6,474 nt of DNA from an uncultured Pseudomonadota bacterium (GTDB lineage: Bacteria > Pseudomonadota > Alphaproteobacteria > Rs-D84): assembly GCA_946628805.1 (NCBI GenBank), contig CAMOXB010000089.1, positions 1 through 6,474 of the forward strand, given 5' to 3'. How positions within the stretch are numbered: the stretch's first letter is position 1; every line of letters starts with the position of its first letter. Positions 1-5,984 of this stretch are shown here, one piece after another. The position numbers and the translations under genes were made by a program. The notes beneath the pieces were generated by a model. It saw nothing but the letters and a program-made list of their open reading frames with translations, ran no database searches and was not told the origin of the DNA.

Positions 1-2
1 CA

Positions 3-95
3 TTAATAATGTCTGCATTATTAATCAGTGCAACAAAAAATCCCGAACAAACACTAAATGAATACAACAAAATTATCGAACAATATTTGAATTAA
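3..95 (+). CDS. C-terminal end of an unidentified protein (partial)
   Basis: An open frame enters from the left edge and gives 30 residues ending in TIIEQYLN-like sequence (actual tail NKIIEQYLN), then TAA at 93-95. The visible part starts hydrophobic (LIMSALLISA) and ends as a charged, amphipathic stretch, as in a C-terminal helix. It is read as a real gene end rather than chance because a hairpin terminator follows immediately after the stop and the neighbouring operon converges on the same hairpin. I do not recognise the family from so short a piece, and no function is proposed. It could still be a fortuitous open frame. Confidence 0.5.
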   Translation, partial: LIMSALLISATKNPEQTLNEYNKIIEQYLN

Positions 96-126
96 AAAAA
101 CGGTATCAAAAGATACCGATTTTTTA
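95..126. terminator. Bidirectional intrinsic terminator between the left-edge gene and rpsO
   Basis: A perfect 7-bp stem, CGGTATC (101-107) and GATACCG (112-118), closes a four-base AAAA loop. Read on the minus strand, the stem is followed at once by seven T residues, which is ideal for ending the xseB-mutS-truB-rpsO transcript. Read on the plus strand it is followed by A and then six T residues, so it can also end the gene that stops at 95. It lies 16 nt beyond the rpsO stop codon. Confidence 0.88.
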
Positions 127-141
127 TTAACCATAACGGTT

Positions 142-414
142 TTATTTACGCAGACCTAATTTCTTAATCAAATCTTCGTATTCCGCCGGATTATGATTCT
201 TGATGTATTTCAACAATTTTTTGCGGCGATTAACCATCAACAACAAACCACGTTTTGAATGTTCGTCTTTATGGTTGTTTTTCATATGTTCTGTTAAATT
301 GCGAATACGTTCTGTCAAAATTGCAACCTGGGCTGCGGCAGAACCACCGTTATCATGATCACTGTTTTTATATGCAGCAACCAATTCGCTTTTCTTTTCT
401 TTTGTTACGGACAT
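142..414 (-). CDS. rpsO: 30S ribosomal protein S15
   Basis: The product is S15 of 90 residues (the E. coli protein has 89), a primary 16S rRNA-binding protein of the small-subunit platform. The family core is clear: [19 protein letters not shown], then the rRNA-binding loop [10 protein letters not shown], the basic stretch [12 protein letters not shown] and the terminal LIKKLGLRK. The ATG at 414-412 is preceded by AAAGGAA at 427-421 with 6 nt spacing, directly after the truB stop, so translation is probably coupled to truB. It is the last gene of the operon; a strong terminator follows and no pnp gene is present. One oddity is the segment that reads GSPEVQ or GSTEVQ in most S15 proteins, which here reads GSAAAQ. 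In E. coli, rpsO is autoregulated through its leader; whether that happens here cannot be seen. Confidence 0.97.
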   Translation of the reverse strand: MSVTKEKKSELVAAYKNSDHDNGGSAAAQVAILTERIRNLTEHMKNNHKDEHSKRGLLLMVNRRKKLLKYIKNHNPAEYEDLIKKLGLRK

Positions 415-429
415 TGTATATTCCTTTGT

Positions 430-1299
430 TTAAAGTGTTCGTTTCGGTTTCAGCATTCCGTCAACAACCCGCCCTATTCCAATAAATGTTTTATTCGAAT
501 ATACGCGATATTGACCGTCGCCAAAATCAGTTTTGATAAATCCGCCGTTTTTATAAAATTCGACATCTTTATCCCCCAGATTGATTACCGGAATGTCCCC
601 CAGTGCACAATCAGGCTGCATCAAATATTTATCAATGCGTTCATTATTATTAACCAGATTTTCCAGAAAATCAAGTCTGACCGCATTTTTTATGTCAAAT
701 CCGTTTGTAAATGTGCGGCGAATATATGTTGTTGTTGCCAATGTGTCACAAAATTTTGCAATATCGCGAACAATCGCACGAACATATGTCCCACGTGAAC
801 ATGTAACGCAAAAATTATATTCGTCGCCCTTTTTCCCGGTGTATTCCAATTCGTATATCTTTACCGGGCGGGCAGGTATTTCAACGCTTTTACCATGACG
901 TGCCAAATCGTATGCGCGTTGCCCGTTGATATGAATTGCCGAATAGATTGGTGGAATTTGTTCGGTGGATTCTGCGATTTTTGCACATGCATCTTTTATT
1001 TCAATATCGCCAGGAACAACCTCAGATTCTTTTATTGTGTTTCCCAATATATCCAAAGAATCGGTTTCAAATCCAAATTTTAACCCGAAAAGATATGTCT
1101 TTTTGTTTTCGGTGTTTTCTTCGATAAACGGAATCATTTTTGTTGCGTTGCCAATCACAATTGGTAAAACCCCGGTCGCCATTTCGTCCAGTGTTCCGAT
1201 ATGTCCGAACTTTTTTGTGCCAAACATACGTGCAATACGTGTGCCGATGCGGCGACTGAAAAGACCGGTTTCTTTATCGATTATTACAATTCCGTCCAT
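430..1299 (-). CDS. truB: tRNA pseudouridine(55) synthase TruB
   Basis: This enzyme converts uridine 55 of the tRNA T-loop to pseudouridine. The 289-residue protein shows the family motifs in order. The N-terminal motif IDKETGLFS is at about 7-15. The catalytic segment GHIGTLDEMATGVLP is at 32-46, with D38 as the expected nucleophile. The substrate motif QIPPIYSAIHINGQRAYDLA is at 114-133, RGTYVRAIVRDIA at 169-181, and a C-terminal TruB_C/PUA-like part runs from about 235 and ends GRVVDGMLKPKRTL. Compared with typical TruB, the proline of DKPxGxTS is Glu and the proline after the catalytic Asp (LDP) is Glu; the catalytic Asp itself is kept. The ATG is 3 nt past the mutS stop, with only a weak GGAT-like ribosome site inside the mutS end, so initiation probably depends on coupling to mutS. 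Its usual upstream partner rbfA is replaced here by mutS. Confidence 0.95.
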   Translation of the reverse strand: MDGIVIIDKETGLFSRRIGTRIARMFGTKKFGHIGTLDEMATGVLPIVIGNATKMIPFIEENTENKKTYLFGLKFGFETDSLDILGNTIKESEVVPGDIEIKDACAKIAESTEQIPPIYSAIHINGQRAYDLARHGKSVEIPARPVKIYELEYTGKKGDEYNFCVTCSRGTYVRAIVRDIAKFCDTLATTTYIRRTFTNGFDIKNAVRLDFLENLVNNNERIDKYLMQPDCALGDIPVINLGDKDVEFYKNGGFIKTDFGDGQYRVYSNKTFIGIGRVVDGMLKPKRTL

Positions 1300-1302
1300 G
1301 AT

Positions 1303-3819
1303 TTATCCGAATAATGATAATTGTGATTTTTTGGTATCGTCTGCAACAATTGGCTTTACAGATGATGTTTTCTTTGTTTTTTCAACATTTGTTGGTTGCG
1401 TTATATCATCGTTTTCCAGCCCAGATAACACGGATTCAGCGCGTTCAACAATATTTGCCGGCATGCCCGCCATTTTTGCAACCGCAATACCATATGACCG
1501 ATTTGCGACACCGTTTATAATTTTATGCAAGAACACGATATCATTATTATGTTCGCGAACATCGATTGTTAAACATGAAACATTTGTTAAACCGTTATCG
1601 CCAACCAATTTTGTTAATTCGTGATAATGCGTTGCAAACAATGTTCGTGCGCGTAAAGTGTTCAAGTATTCCAGTACCGCCTGGGCAATTGCCATACCGT
1701 CAAATGTTGACGTTCCACGCCCTATTTCGTCGAATATGATAAAAGACTTTTCTGTGGCACGATTTAATATGTTTGCAGTTTCAACCATTTCAACCATAAA
1801 TGTTGATTGTCCTGCCGCCAGATTGTCTGATGCGCCAACACGACTGAATAATTGGTCGCATATTCCAATCTTTGCCGATGTAGCCGGAACAAAAGAACCC
1901 AAATGTGATAACACAACCAAGATTGCATTTTGACGCAAATATGTTGATTTACCAGCCATATTTGGACCGGTTAATAATGCAACCGGACAATTATTCAAAT
2001 TGCAATCATTTTTAACAAAATTATCGCCGTTTTTACGTAATACATATTCAATAACCGGATGACGCCCACCAACGATTTCAAATTCTGTATTGTTGCTTAT
2101 TGTTGGGCGAACCCATGAATAAAGGTCTGCAACATTTGCCAATGATAACCATACATCAACATCTGCGATTAAGTCTGCCGTATTCATAAGGTCTTTTGAT
2201 ACATCACGAATCTTTTCAATAAATTCATTTATGATATCGGATTCGATTGCTGATGCTTTTTCTGATGCACTGCGTATATCATTGTCCAAATCAATCAATG
2301 CAGATGTTGTAAATCGCATATTTCCAGCCATTGTTTGACGATGTATAAACCCAGAATCTGGTGTCATTAATGTATCGGCACGTGTGGACGGAACCTCGAT
2401 AAAATATCCCAAGATATTATTATATTTTATCTTTAGTGTATTTATCGATGTTTCGTTTATATATTGCGCCTGTAATTTTGCGATTGTTTCCAATGCGCCA
2501 TTTGACAATTCACGCATATGATCAAGCGATGGATTAAAACCAACTTTAATTACATTGCCGTCGCGGAAAAATGTTGGTAATTCATCGTTTAATGCCAATA
2601 TTAATTCATTCGATAAATCTTCGTGTGTATCGATTCCAATAAATTTGTCAGCCAATGTAGTATCAAGTTTGCGGCCAACATTTTTTATTGTGTCCAAGAT
2701 TGATAAAAATTCAGAAACATTTTTCAAATCGCGTGGTGTTCCACGCCCAGATAATAATCGTGATAATGCGCGATTAACGTCTGGGGTGCGTGATAATACA
2801 GATTCAATTTCTGCGCGCAATGAATTATTAATTAATAAATGTCCAATGTGTTCTTGTCTTTGTAAAATAACGTCGCGGTCGCCCGGCAAAGTACGTAAAT
2901 ATGAACGCAGTTTTCGCGCGCCTGATGCGGTCTTGGTCATATCAAGAACATCCAGCAAGCATGTTCCGCCGTCATTAATAGGTGCATCGATTTCAAGGCT
3001 TTTCCATGTGGACGAATCAATTAATAATTGACGACCAGATTTGAAAGAATATGGTGCACGAAACGATATATTTGCACCACGCTGGGTGTTAAATAAATAT
3101 CCAGCCAGTAATCGTATTGCCGAAACATTTTCATCGTTTTCAGATTTTACATTTCCGCCAAATACGTGTGAAACAATTAAATTAATATCAGAACGTAAAT
3201 ATAACTTTTCATATACAGGTGTTGTTTTATATATTTCACGAATATTTTTTATGATTTGTTTTTCGGCATCTTTTTCTGGGTAAATAATTTCCGCAGGATT
3301 AATGCGAATCATATCATCGATAATCGAATCACTTTCGCCAACAAAAAATTCACCAGTTGATATATCACAGCCAGCCAAATCAAATTTTGCACCGTCAATA
3401 TTTACAATTGAAACCAAGAAATTAGATTTTTTTGGTGTTAATAAATTTTCATCGGTTAATGTCCCCGGTGTTAAAACACGAATAACTTTTCGTTCAATAA
3501 ATTTATGACCGCGCTGTTTTGCCTGTTGCGGGGTTTCCATTTGTTCAACCAATGCGACTTTGAACCCTGCTTTGACCAGACGACCGAAATAATTATCAGA
3601 TGCATGCCACGGAATACCACACATTGGAACATCGACACCAAAGCCATCTGTGCCACGATGTGTTAAAACCAGACTAAGTGTTTCACTGACTGTTTTTGCA
3701 TCTTCGAAAAATGCTTCGTAAAAATCACCCAGACGAAACATCAACAACGCGTCAGGATTTTCCGATTTCATATCGACGTATTGTTGCATTACAGGCGATA
3801 ATTTATTTTTTTGTGCCAT
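1303..3819 (-). CDS. mutS: DNA mismatch repair protein MutS
   Basis: MutS binds mismatches and small loops and signals repair as an ATP-driven clamp. Numbering from the chosen start (838 residues; E. coli 853), the protein shows:
- the mismatch-binding Phe-x-Glu in GDFYEAF (F33, E35);
- a connector and long lever/clamp region (about 120-560);
- Walker A TGPNMAGKST (617-626);
- the RVGASDNLAAGQSTFMVEM block (660-678);
- Walker B FIIFDE (693-698);
- ATHYHEL (729-735);
- the dimerisation HTH around GVANRSYGIAVAKMAG;
- a C-terminal QLSLF (833-837).
The ATG at 3819-3817 was chosen because GGTGA (3829-3825) sits 5 nt upstream and it follows the xseB stop by 1 nt. An in-frame ATG at 3834 would add five residues (MPVNN) and overlap xseB. 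The frame is intact with no lesion. The gene sits in an operon with xseB upstream and truB downstream. Confidence 0.97.
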   Translation of the reverse strand: MAQKNKLSPVMQQYVDMKSENPDALLMFRLGDFYEAFFEDAKTVSETLSLVLTHRGTDGFGVDVPMCGIPWHASDNYFGRLVKAGFKVALVEQMETPQQAKQRGHKFIERKVIRVLTPGTLTDENLLTPKKSNFLVSIVNIDGAKFDLAGCDISTGEFFVGESDSIIDDMIRINPAEIIYPEKDAEKQIIKNIREIYKTTPVYEKLYLRSDINLIVSHVFGGNVKSENDENVSAIRLLAGYLFNTQRGANISFRAPYSFKSGRQLLIDSSTWKSLEIDAPINDGGTCLLDVLDMTKTASGARKLRSYLRTLPGDRDVILQRQEHIGHLLINNSLRAEIESVLSRTPDVNRALSRLLSGRGTPRDLKNVSEFLSILDTIKNVGRKLDTTLADKFIGIDTHEDLSNELILALNDELPTFFRDGNVIKVGFNPSLDHMRELSNGALETIAKLQAQYINETSINTLKIKYNNILGYFIEVPSTRADTLMTPDSGFIHRQTMAGNMRFTTSALIDLDNDIRSASEKASAIESDIINEFIEKIRDVSKDLMNTADLIADVDVWLSLANVADLYSWVRPTISNNTEFEIVGGRHPVIEYVLRKNGDNFVKNDCNLNNCPVALLTGPNMAGKSTYLRQNAILVVLSHLGSFVPATSAKIGICDQLFSRVGASDNLAAGQSTFMVEMVETANILNRATEKSFIIFDEIGRGTSTFDGMAIAQAVLEYLNTLRARTLFATHYHELTKLVGDNGLTNVSCLTIDVREHNNDIVFLHKIINGVANRSYGIAVAKMAGMPANIVERAESVLSGLENDDITQPTNVEKTKKTSSVKPIVADDTKKSQLSLFG

Positions 3820-3820
3820 A

Positions 3821-4024
3821 TTATTCACCGGCATTTGTCACTTTCAATGTTTCGATTTTTAATTCGGCTTCTTTTAACAATTGTTCGCAATATGCTTTTA
3901 ATTTAATACCTTGTTCGTATGCCGCGACAGAATCAGCCAAAGGCATATCGCCACTTTCCATTTTTTGAACCAATTCGGTTAATTGTTTGTATGCTTCTTC
4001 AAAAGAAAGTTTTTCGTTATCCAT
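3821..4024 (-). CDS. xseB: Exodeoxyribonuclease VII small subunit
   Basis: This is the small subunit of exonuclease VII, which with the large subunit XseA degrades single-stranded DNA from both ends. The 67-residue product is close to the usual 70-80 and carries the family pattern: LSFEEAYKQLTELVQKMESG (7-26), MPLADSVAAYEQGIKL (27-42), then a helical C-terminal half CEQLLKEAELKIETL with coiled-coil character. The ATG at 4024-4022 has GAAAGGA at 4037-4031 with 6 nt spacing. Its last codons carry the mutS ribosome site, and the two reading frames are 1 nt apart, implying translational coupling. xseA is not in the window. In E. coli, ExoVII is one of four exonucleases that can remove the error strand in mismatch repair, which fits the pairing with mutS. 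Confidence 0.94.
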   Translation of the reverse strand: MDNEKLSFEEAYKQLTELVQKMESGDMPLADSVAAYEQGIKLKAYCEQLLKEAELKIETLKVTNAGE

Positions 4025-4048
4025 CGTTTGTCCTTTCGATTTTTATTA

Positions 4049-4084
4049 TGATTAAACGATAGACCATAAAACCACAATTTGCAA
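4049..4084 (-). promoter_or_regulatory. Possible promoter for the xseB-mutS-truB-rpsO operon
   Basis: The gap between the infC terminator and xseB must hold a promoter if the hairpin works. On the minus strand two moderate sigma70-like pairs are visible with 17-bp spacers: TTGCAA (4084-4079) with TATCGT, and TTGTGG (4077-4072) with TAATCA (4054-4049). Neither matches the consensus well, and no choice between them can be made by reading alone. Confidence 0.35.
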
Positions 4085-4089
4085 CAAAT

Positions 4090-4110
4090 AAACCGCCACA
4101 TGGGCGGTTT
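4090..4110 (-). terminator. Intrinsic terminator after infC
   Basis: The stem AACCGCC (4091-4097) and GGCGGTT (4103-4109) closes a five-base loop, and an outer A-T pair adds one step. It begins only 2 nt past the infC stop codon. On the minus strand it is followed by TATTTGTT, a broken T tract, so termination may be partial and some transcription could continue into xseB. The plus-strand side has the better T run, but no plus-strand gene ends here. Confidence 0.72.
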
Positions 4111-4111
4111 T

Positions 4112-4660
4112 TTATTTTGCGGGTGCAATTATAATTGATTTTGTTCTTTCGTCCGGTTTTGATTTTGATTCAACCGTCCCGCGATCGCCAATTAATTCGG
4201 TAATATGTTCGAATAATTGTGGAACGGCATCGCGACCGCGTGCCAGAACTTTCTTTGCGCCCTTGGTCATAACGGCAATTTTAACTTTGTTGCCTTCGTC
4301 CAAGAATTCAAAAACTTTTTTCAATTTGATATTCAAATCGTTTTCTTCGATGAAAGGTTTTACCCAGACTTCTTTTAATTCGATTGTTTTTTGTTTTTTG
4401 CGTGCTTCGTTTGCACGTTTTTTCTGTTCGTATTTGAATTTGCCATAATCCATAATCTTTACCAAGATTGGTGTTGCATTGGCGTTTATTTCAACCAAAT
4501 CCAATCCCATATCATACGCCATATTTAATGCGCTGGCTGTTTCCATAACACCCAGATTTTGCCCGTCTGCACTGATAACCTGGACAGATTTTGCAAATAT
4601 TTTTTCATTCATGCGTGGTCCCAAATCGCGACCTTTGCCATTGTTCATATTCGGTTTAAT
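4112..4660 (-). CDS. infC: Translation initiation factor IF-3 (AUU start)
   Basis: IF-3 binds the 30S subunit, prevents early 50S joining and rejects non-canonical start codons. With the start used here the protein has 182 residues (E. coli 180). The N-terminal domain (about 15-75) includes GLDLVEINANATPILVKIMDYGKFKYEQ; the basic linker helix KKRANEARKKQK follows; the C-terminal domain (about 93-180) contains ELKEVWVKPFIEENDL and KGAKKVLARGRD. The first ATG (4648-4646) is 19 nt from the nearest Shine-Dalgarno, which is too far. An in-frame ATT at 4660-4658 is 7 nt from AAAGGAG (4674-4668). AUU is the known start of infC in E. coli, where it underlies autoregulation, so it is preferred. The added N-terminus is M(I)-KPN. 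The usual followers rpmI and rplT are absent; a hairpin follows the stop codon. Confidence 0.95.
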   Translation of the reverse strand: MKPNMNNGKGRDLGPRMNEKIFAKSVQVISADGQNLGVMETASALNMAYDMGLDLVEINANATPILVKIMDYGKFKYEQKKRANEARKKQKTIELKEVWVKPFIEENDLNIKLKKVFEFLDEGNKVKIAVMTKGAKKVLARGRDAVPQLFEHITELIGDRGTVESKSKPDERTKSIIIAPAK

Positions 4661-4674
4661 AGTTGTGCTCCTTT
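4658..4674 (-). promoter_or_regulatory. infC Shine-Dalgarno and AUU initiation codon
   Basis: On the minus strand AAAGGAG (4674-4668), seven spacer bases and ATT (4660-4658) form a well-spaced start site in frame with infC. This is the strongest Shine-Dalgarno near the gene. The pairing of a strong site with a poor codon is what negative autoregulation by IF-3 needs, as established in E. coli. The same mechanism here is inferred. Confidence 0.8.
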
Positions 4675-4688
4675 GTAAATCTGGGATA

Positions 4689-4717
4689 ATTATTAAATAT
4701 TTTTATGGGTTTTTCAA
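4689..4717 (-). promoter_or_regulatory. Candidate sigma70 promoter for infC
   Basis: TTGAAA (4717-4712), a 17-bp spacer and AATAAT (4694-4689) match ten of the twelve consensus positions. The -35 box lies in the last codons of the UDG-like gene. Transcription would start near 4682, giving a leader of about 22 nt that still contains the AAAGGAG site. infC may thus be transcribed both from here and by read-through from the upstream gene, since no terminator is visible between them. Confidence 0.45.
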
Positions 4718-5446
4718 CAATTTTTGAATATTTTGCAAGGCGTCCCAAACATCTTTCTTGGCACTGGGTTTCAAAATTAAATAATTTGGGTGATACATTG
4801 GAACAATTGTGTATCCGTGTTCGCTGACTATTTCGTTGCCGTGAACGTCGTTCAGGTTTGATTTTGTTATTTCCGACGTGCTTAATGTTCCAAATGTTAT
4901 AACGATTTTTGGCTGTATCATTTCAATGATTTTATTAACAAACGGCATCGATAAATCAATTTCATCACGATTTGGACTGCGTCCGCCTGGTGTGCGCCAG
5001 AATAATAACGGAACAATCGAAACATTATCGCGCGACATACCAATCGCAGATAACATTTTGTCGGTTAATTCGCCCGCCATACCGGACAGAATTTTCCCGG
5101 ATAAATCATCATCACCACTGGGCAAATCAGTAATAATTAATAATCCATTTGGATTTTTTGCAATGTTTGGCATAACAACATTTGTTGCCGATGCGCGCAA
5201 TGGATGATTAAATTCGCCAATCATACGTAAAAGTGAATCAATATCGTTTGGACGCGCGACCATCGCGTTGACTGTATCCAAAGTAATTGGTGCAGATGGT
5301 GGAACAATAATAGGCTTTGCATCAGTTTTATTTGGTAATAAATTTTCTTGAACTGGGGCTTTCTTTGCGCCCTGTTTTGTTGGGGTTTCAGACAATTCCC
5401 AACGAACACCAGCCAAATTCAAATCTTGCAACGCATAATTTCCCAT
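4703..5446 (-). CDS. Family-4-like uracil-DNA glycosylase lacking all cysteines
   Basis: The 247-residue protein fits the uracil-DNA glycosylase superfamily, family 4/5-like, which removes uracil from DNA. Residues 1-25 (DLNLAGVRWELSETP) resemble the N-terminal extension of alphaproteobacterial members, and a low-complexity Pro/Lys linker follows (about 25-55). The fold shows LLIITDLPSGDDD (102-114) where the family has a GEAPG-type motif, MAGELTDKMLSAIGMSRDNV (123-142), FWRTPGGRSP (149-158), PKIVITFG (179-186), and the second active-site motif MYHPNYLI (217-224) with H219. No cysteine occurs anywhere, so the [4Fe-4S] cluster of classical family 4 enzymes cannot form. The motif-1 Glu is Asp (D107). 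It may be an active variant, a DNA-binding relative or a degenerate enzyme. ATG 5446-5444 has AAGGAA 6 nt upstream. infC follows after 42 nt, probably in the same transcript. Confidence 0.82.
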   Translation of the reverse strand: MGNYALQDLNLAGVRWELSETPTKQGAKKAPVQENLLPNKTDAKPIIVPPSAPITLDTVNAMVARPNDIDSLLRMIGEFNHPLRASATNVVMPNIAKNPNGLLIITDLPSGDDDLSGKILSGMAGELTDKMLSAIGMSRDNVSIVPLLFWRTPGGRSPNRDEIDLSMPFVNKIIEMIQPKIVITFGTLSTSEITKSNLNDVHGNEIVSEHGYTIVPMYHPNYLILKPSAKKDVWDALQNIQKLLKNP

Positions 5447-5456
5447 GTTTTATTCC

Positions 5457-5485
5457 TTGATTTTTAAAACTTCATGATATAGAAT
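5457..5485 (+). promoter_or_regulatory. Promoter of pal
   Basis: TTGATT (5457-5462), a 17-bp spacer and TAGAAT (5480-5485) form a strong sigma70-type promoter. Transcription should begin near 5492, giving a leader of about 30 nt. That leader ends in the ribosome site GGGAG (5510-5514), 7 nt before the pal ATG. Its -10 box shares five positions with the -10 box of the opposing promoter. Confidence 0.7.
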
Positions 5486-5509
5486 ATACACTGAGCAACA
5501 AAAACTCAA
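5481..5509 (-). promoter_or_regulatory. Promoter of the UDG-like gene
   Basis: On the minus strand TTGAGT (5509-5504), a 17-bp spacer and TATTCT (5486-5481) give a sigma70-like promoter with a start near 5474. It overlaps the pal promoter, and the two -10 boxes cover nearly the same bases on opposite strands. Confidence 0.55.
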
Positions 5510-5521
5510 GGGAGTATTTTC

Positions 5522-5938
5522 ATGAAAGTATTAAATTTTGCTTTATTAGCTGGTGTTGCTGGATTGTTGGCCGCTTGCGGTGGATCCGGTATTGTTGAAC
5601 CATCTGACTTGAACGATCAACGCGTATTCTTTGCGTTTAATTCTGCAGAAATCTCTGACGAAGCAGAAAACAACTTGTTGGGTCAATCTTTGTATATGAA
5701 AAACCACGAAGGTACAAAAATCCAAATCGCAGGTAATTGCGACGAACGTGGTTCAACAGAATACAACTTGGCATTAGGCGCACGTCGTGCAAACGCTGCA
5801 AAAGCAGTTTTGGTTCATGACGGTATCGCACCATCACGTATTTCAACAATCTCTTACGGCAAAGAACGCCCATTGGTACGCGGTTCTGGCGAAGACGTTT
5901 GGAAATACAATCGTAATGCCACAACAACAGTTAAATAA
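5522..5938 (+). CDS. pal: Peptidoglycan-associated lipoprotein Pal
   Basis: Pal anchors the outer membrane to peptidoglycan and belongs to the Tol-Pal system. The 138-residue precursor has a short lipoprotein signal (MKVLNFALLAGVAGLLAAC) with lipobox L16-A17-A18-C19. Residue +2 is Gly, not Asp, consistent with outer-membrane sorting. The OmpA-like domain starts near 34 (RVFFAFNSAEI) and contains GNCDERGSTEYNLALGARRAN and RISTISYGKERP. D74 and R89 are at the positions that bind diaminopimelate in OmpA-like domains. The linker between the lipid anchor and the domain is only about 14 residues, much shorter than in E. coli Pal, and the usual NRRA near the end reads NRNA. AAC, GAC, ATC and CGT codons are common, suggesting high expression. 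pal stands alone here: it has its own promoter and terminator, and tolB and cpoB are not adjacent. Confidence 0.93.
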   Translation: MKVLNFALLAGVAGLLAACGGSGIVEPSDLNDQRVFFAFNSAEISDEAENNLLGQSLYMKNHEGTKIQIAGNCDERGSTEYNLALGARRANAAKAVLVHDGIAPSRISTISYGKERPLVRGSGEDVWKYNRNATTTVK

Positions 5939-5953
5939 TATTAACTTTGTTAT

Positions 5954-5984
5954 AAAAACACCGGCAATCGCCGGTGTTTTTTTT
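5954..5984. terminator. Convergent intrinsic terminator between pal and parB
   Basis: An 8-bp stem, ACACCGGC (5958-5965) and GCCGGTGT (5970-5977), closes the loop AATC; adjoining A-T pairs extend it. It is flanked by A residues on the left and a run of T residues on the right. It should end pal on the plus strand and, read the other way, parB, whose stop codon (5985-5983) lies within the T-rich side. Confidence 0.9.

Noticed and set aside
355..798. Plus-strand open frame opposite rpsO and truB
   Set aside because: It runs antisense to two well-supported genes and is rich in Cys and Phe, as antisense frames of this AT-rich coding sequence are.
965..1624. Plus-strand open frame of 219 codons opposite truB and mutS
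   Set aside because: It lies antisense to two genes with intact, recognisable motifs, spans their junction, and its translation resembles no family I know.
2555..3031. Plus-strand open frame of 158 codons inside mutS
   Set aside because: It is the shadow of the MutS lever region, with a composition typical of antisense translation.
3679..3694. TGTTTCAC, identical to one half of a parS site
   Set aside because: The second half does not match GTGAAACA, and it lies in conserved mutS coding sequence, so it is most likely chance.
3820..3834. Upstream ATG at 3834 as the mutS start
   Set aside because: It would add five residues not typical of MutS and overlap xseB. The ATG at 3819 has GGTGA at good spacing. 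The longer form is possible but less likely.
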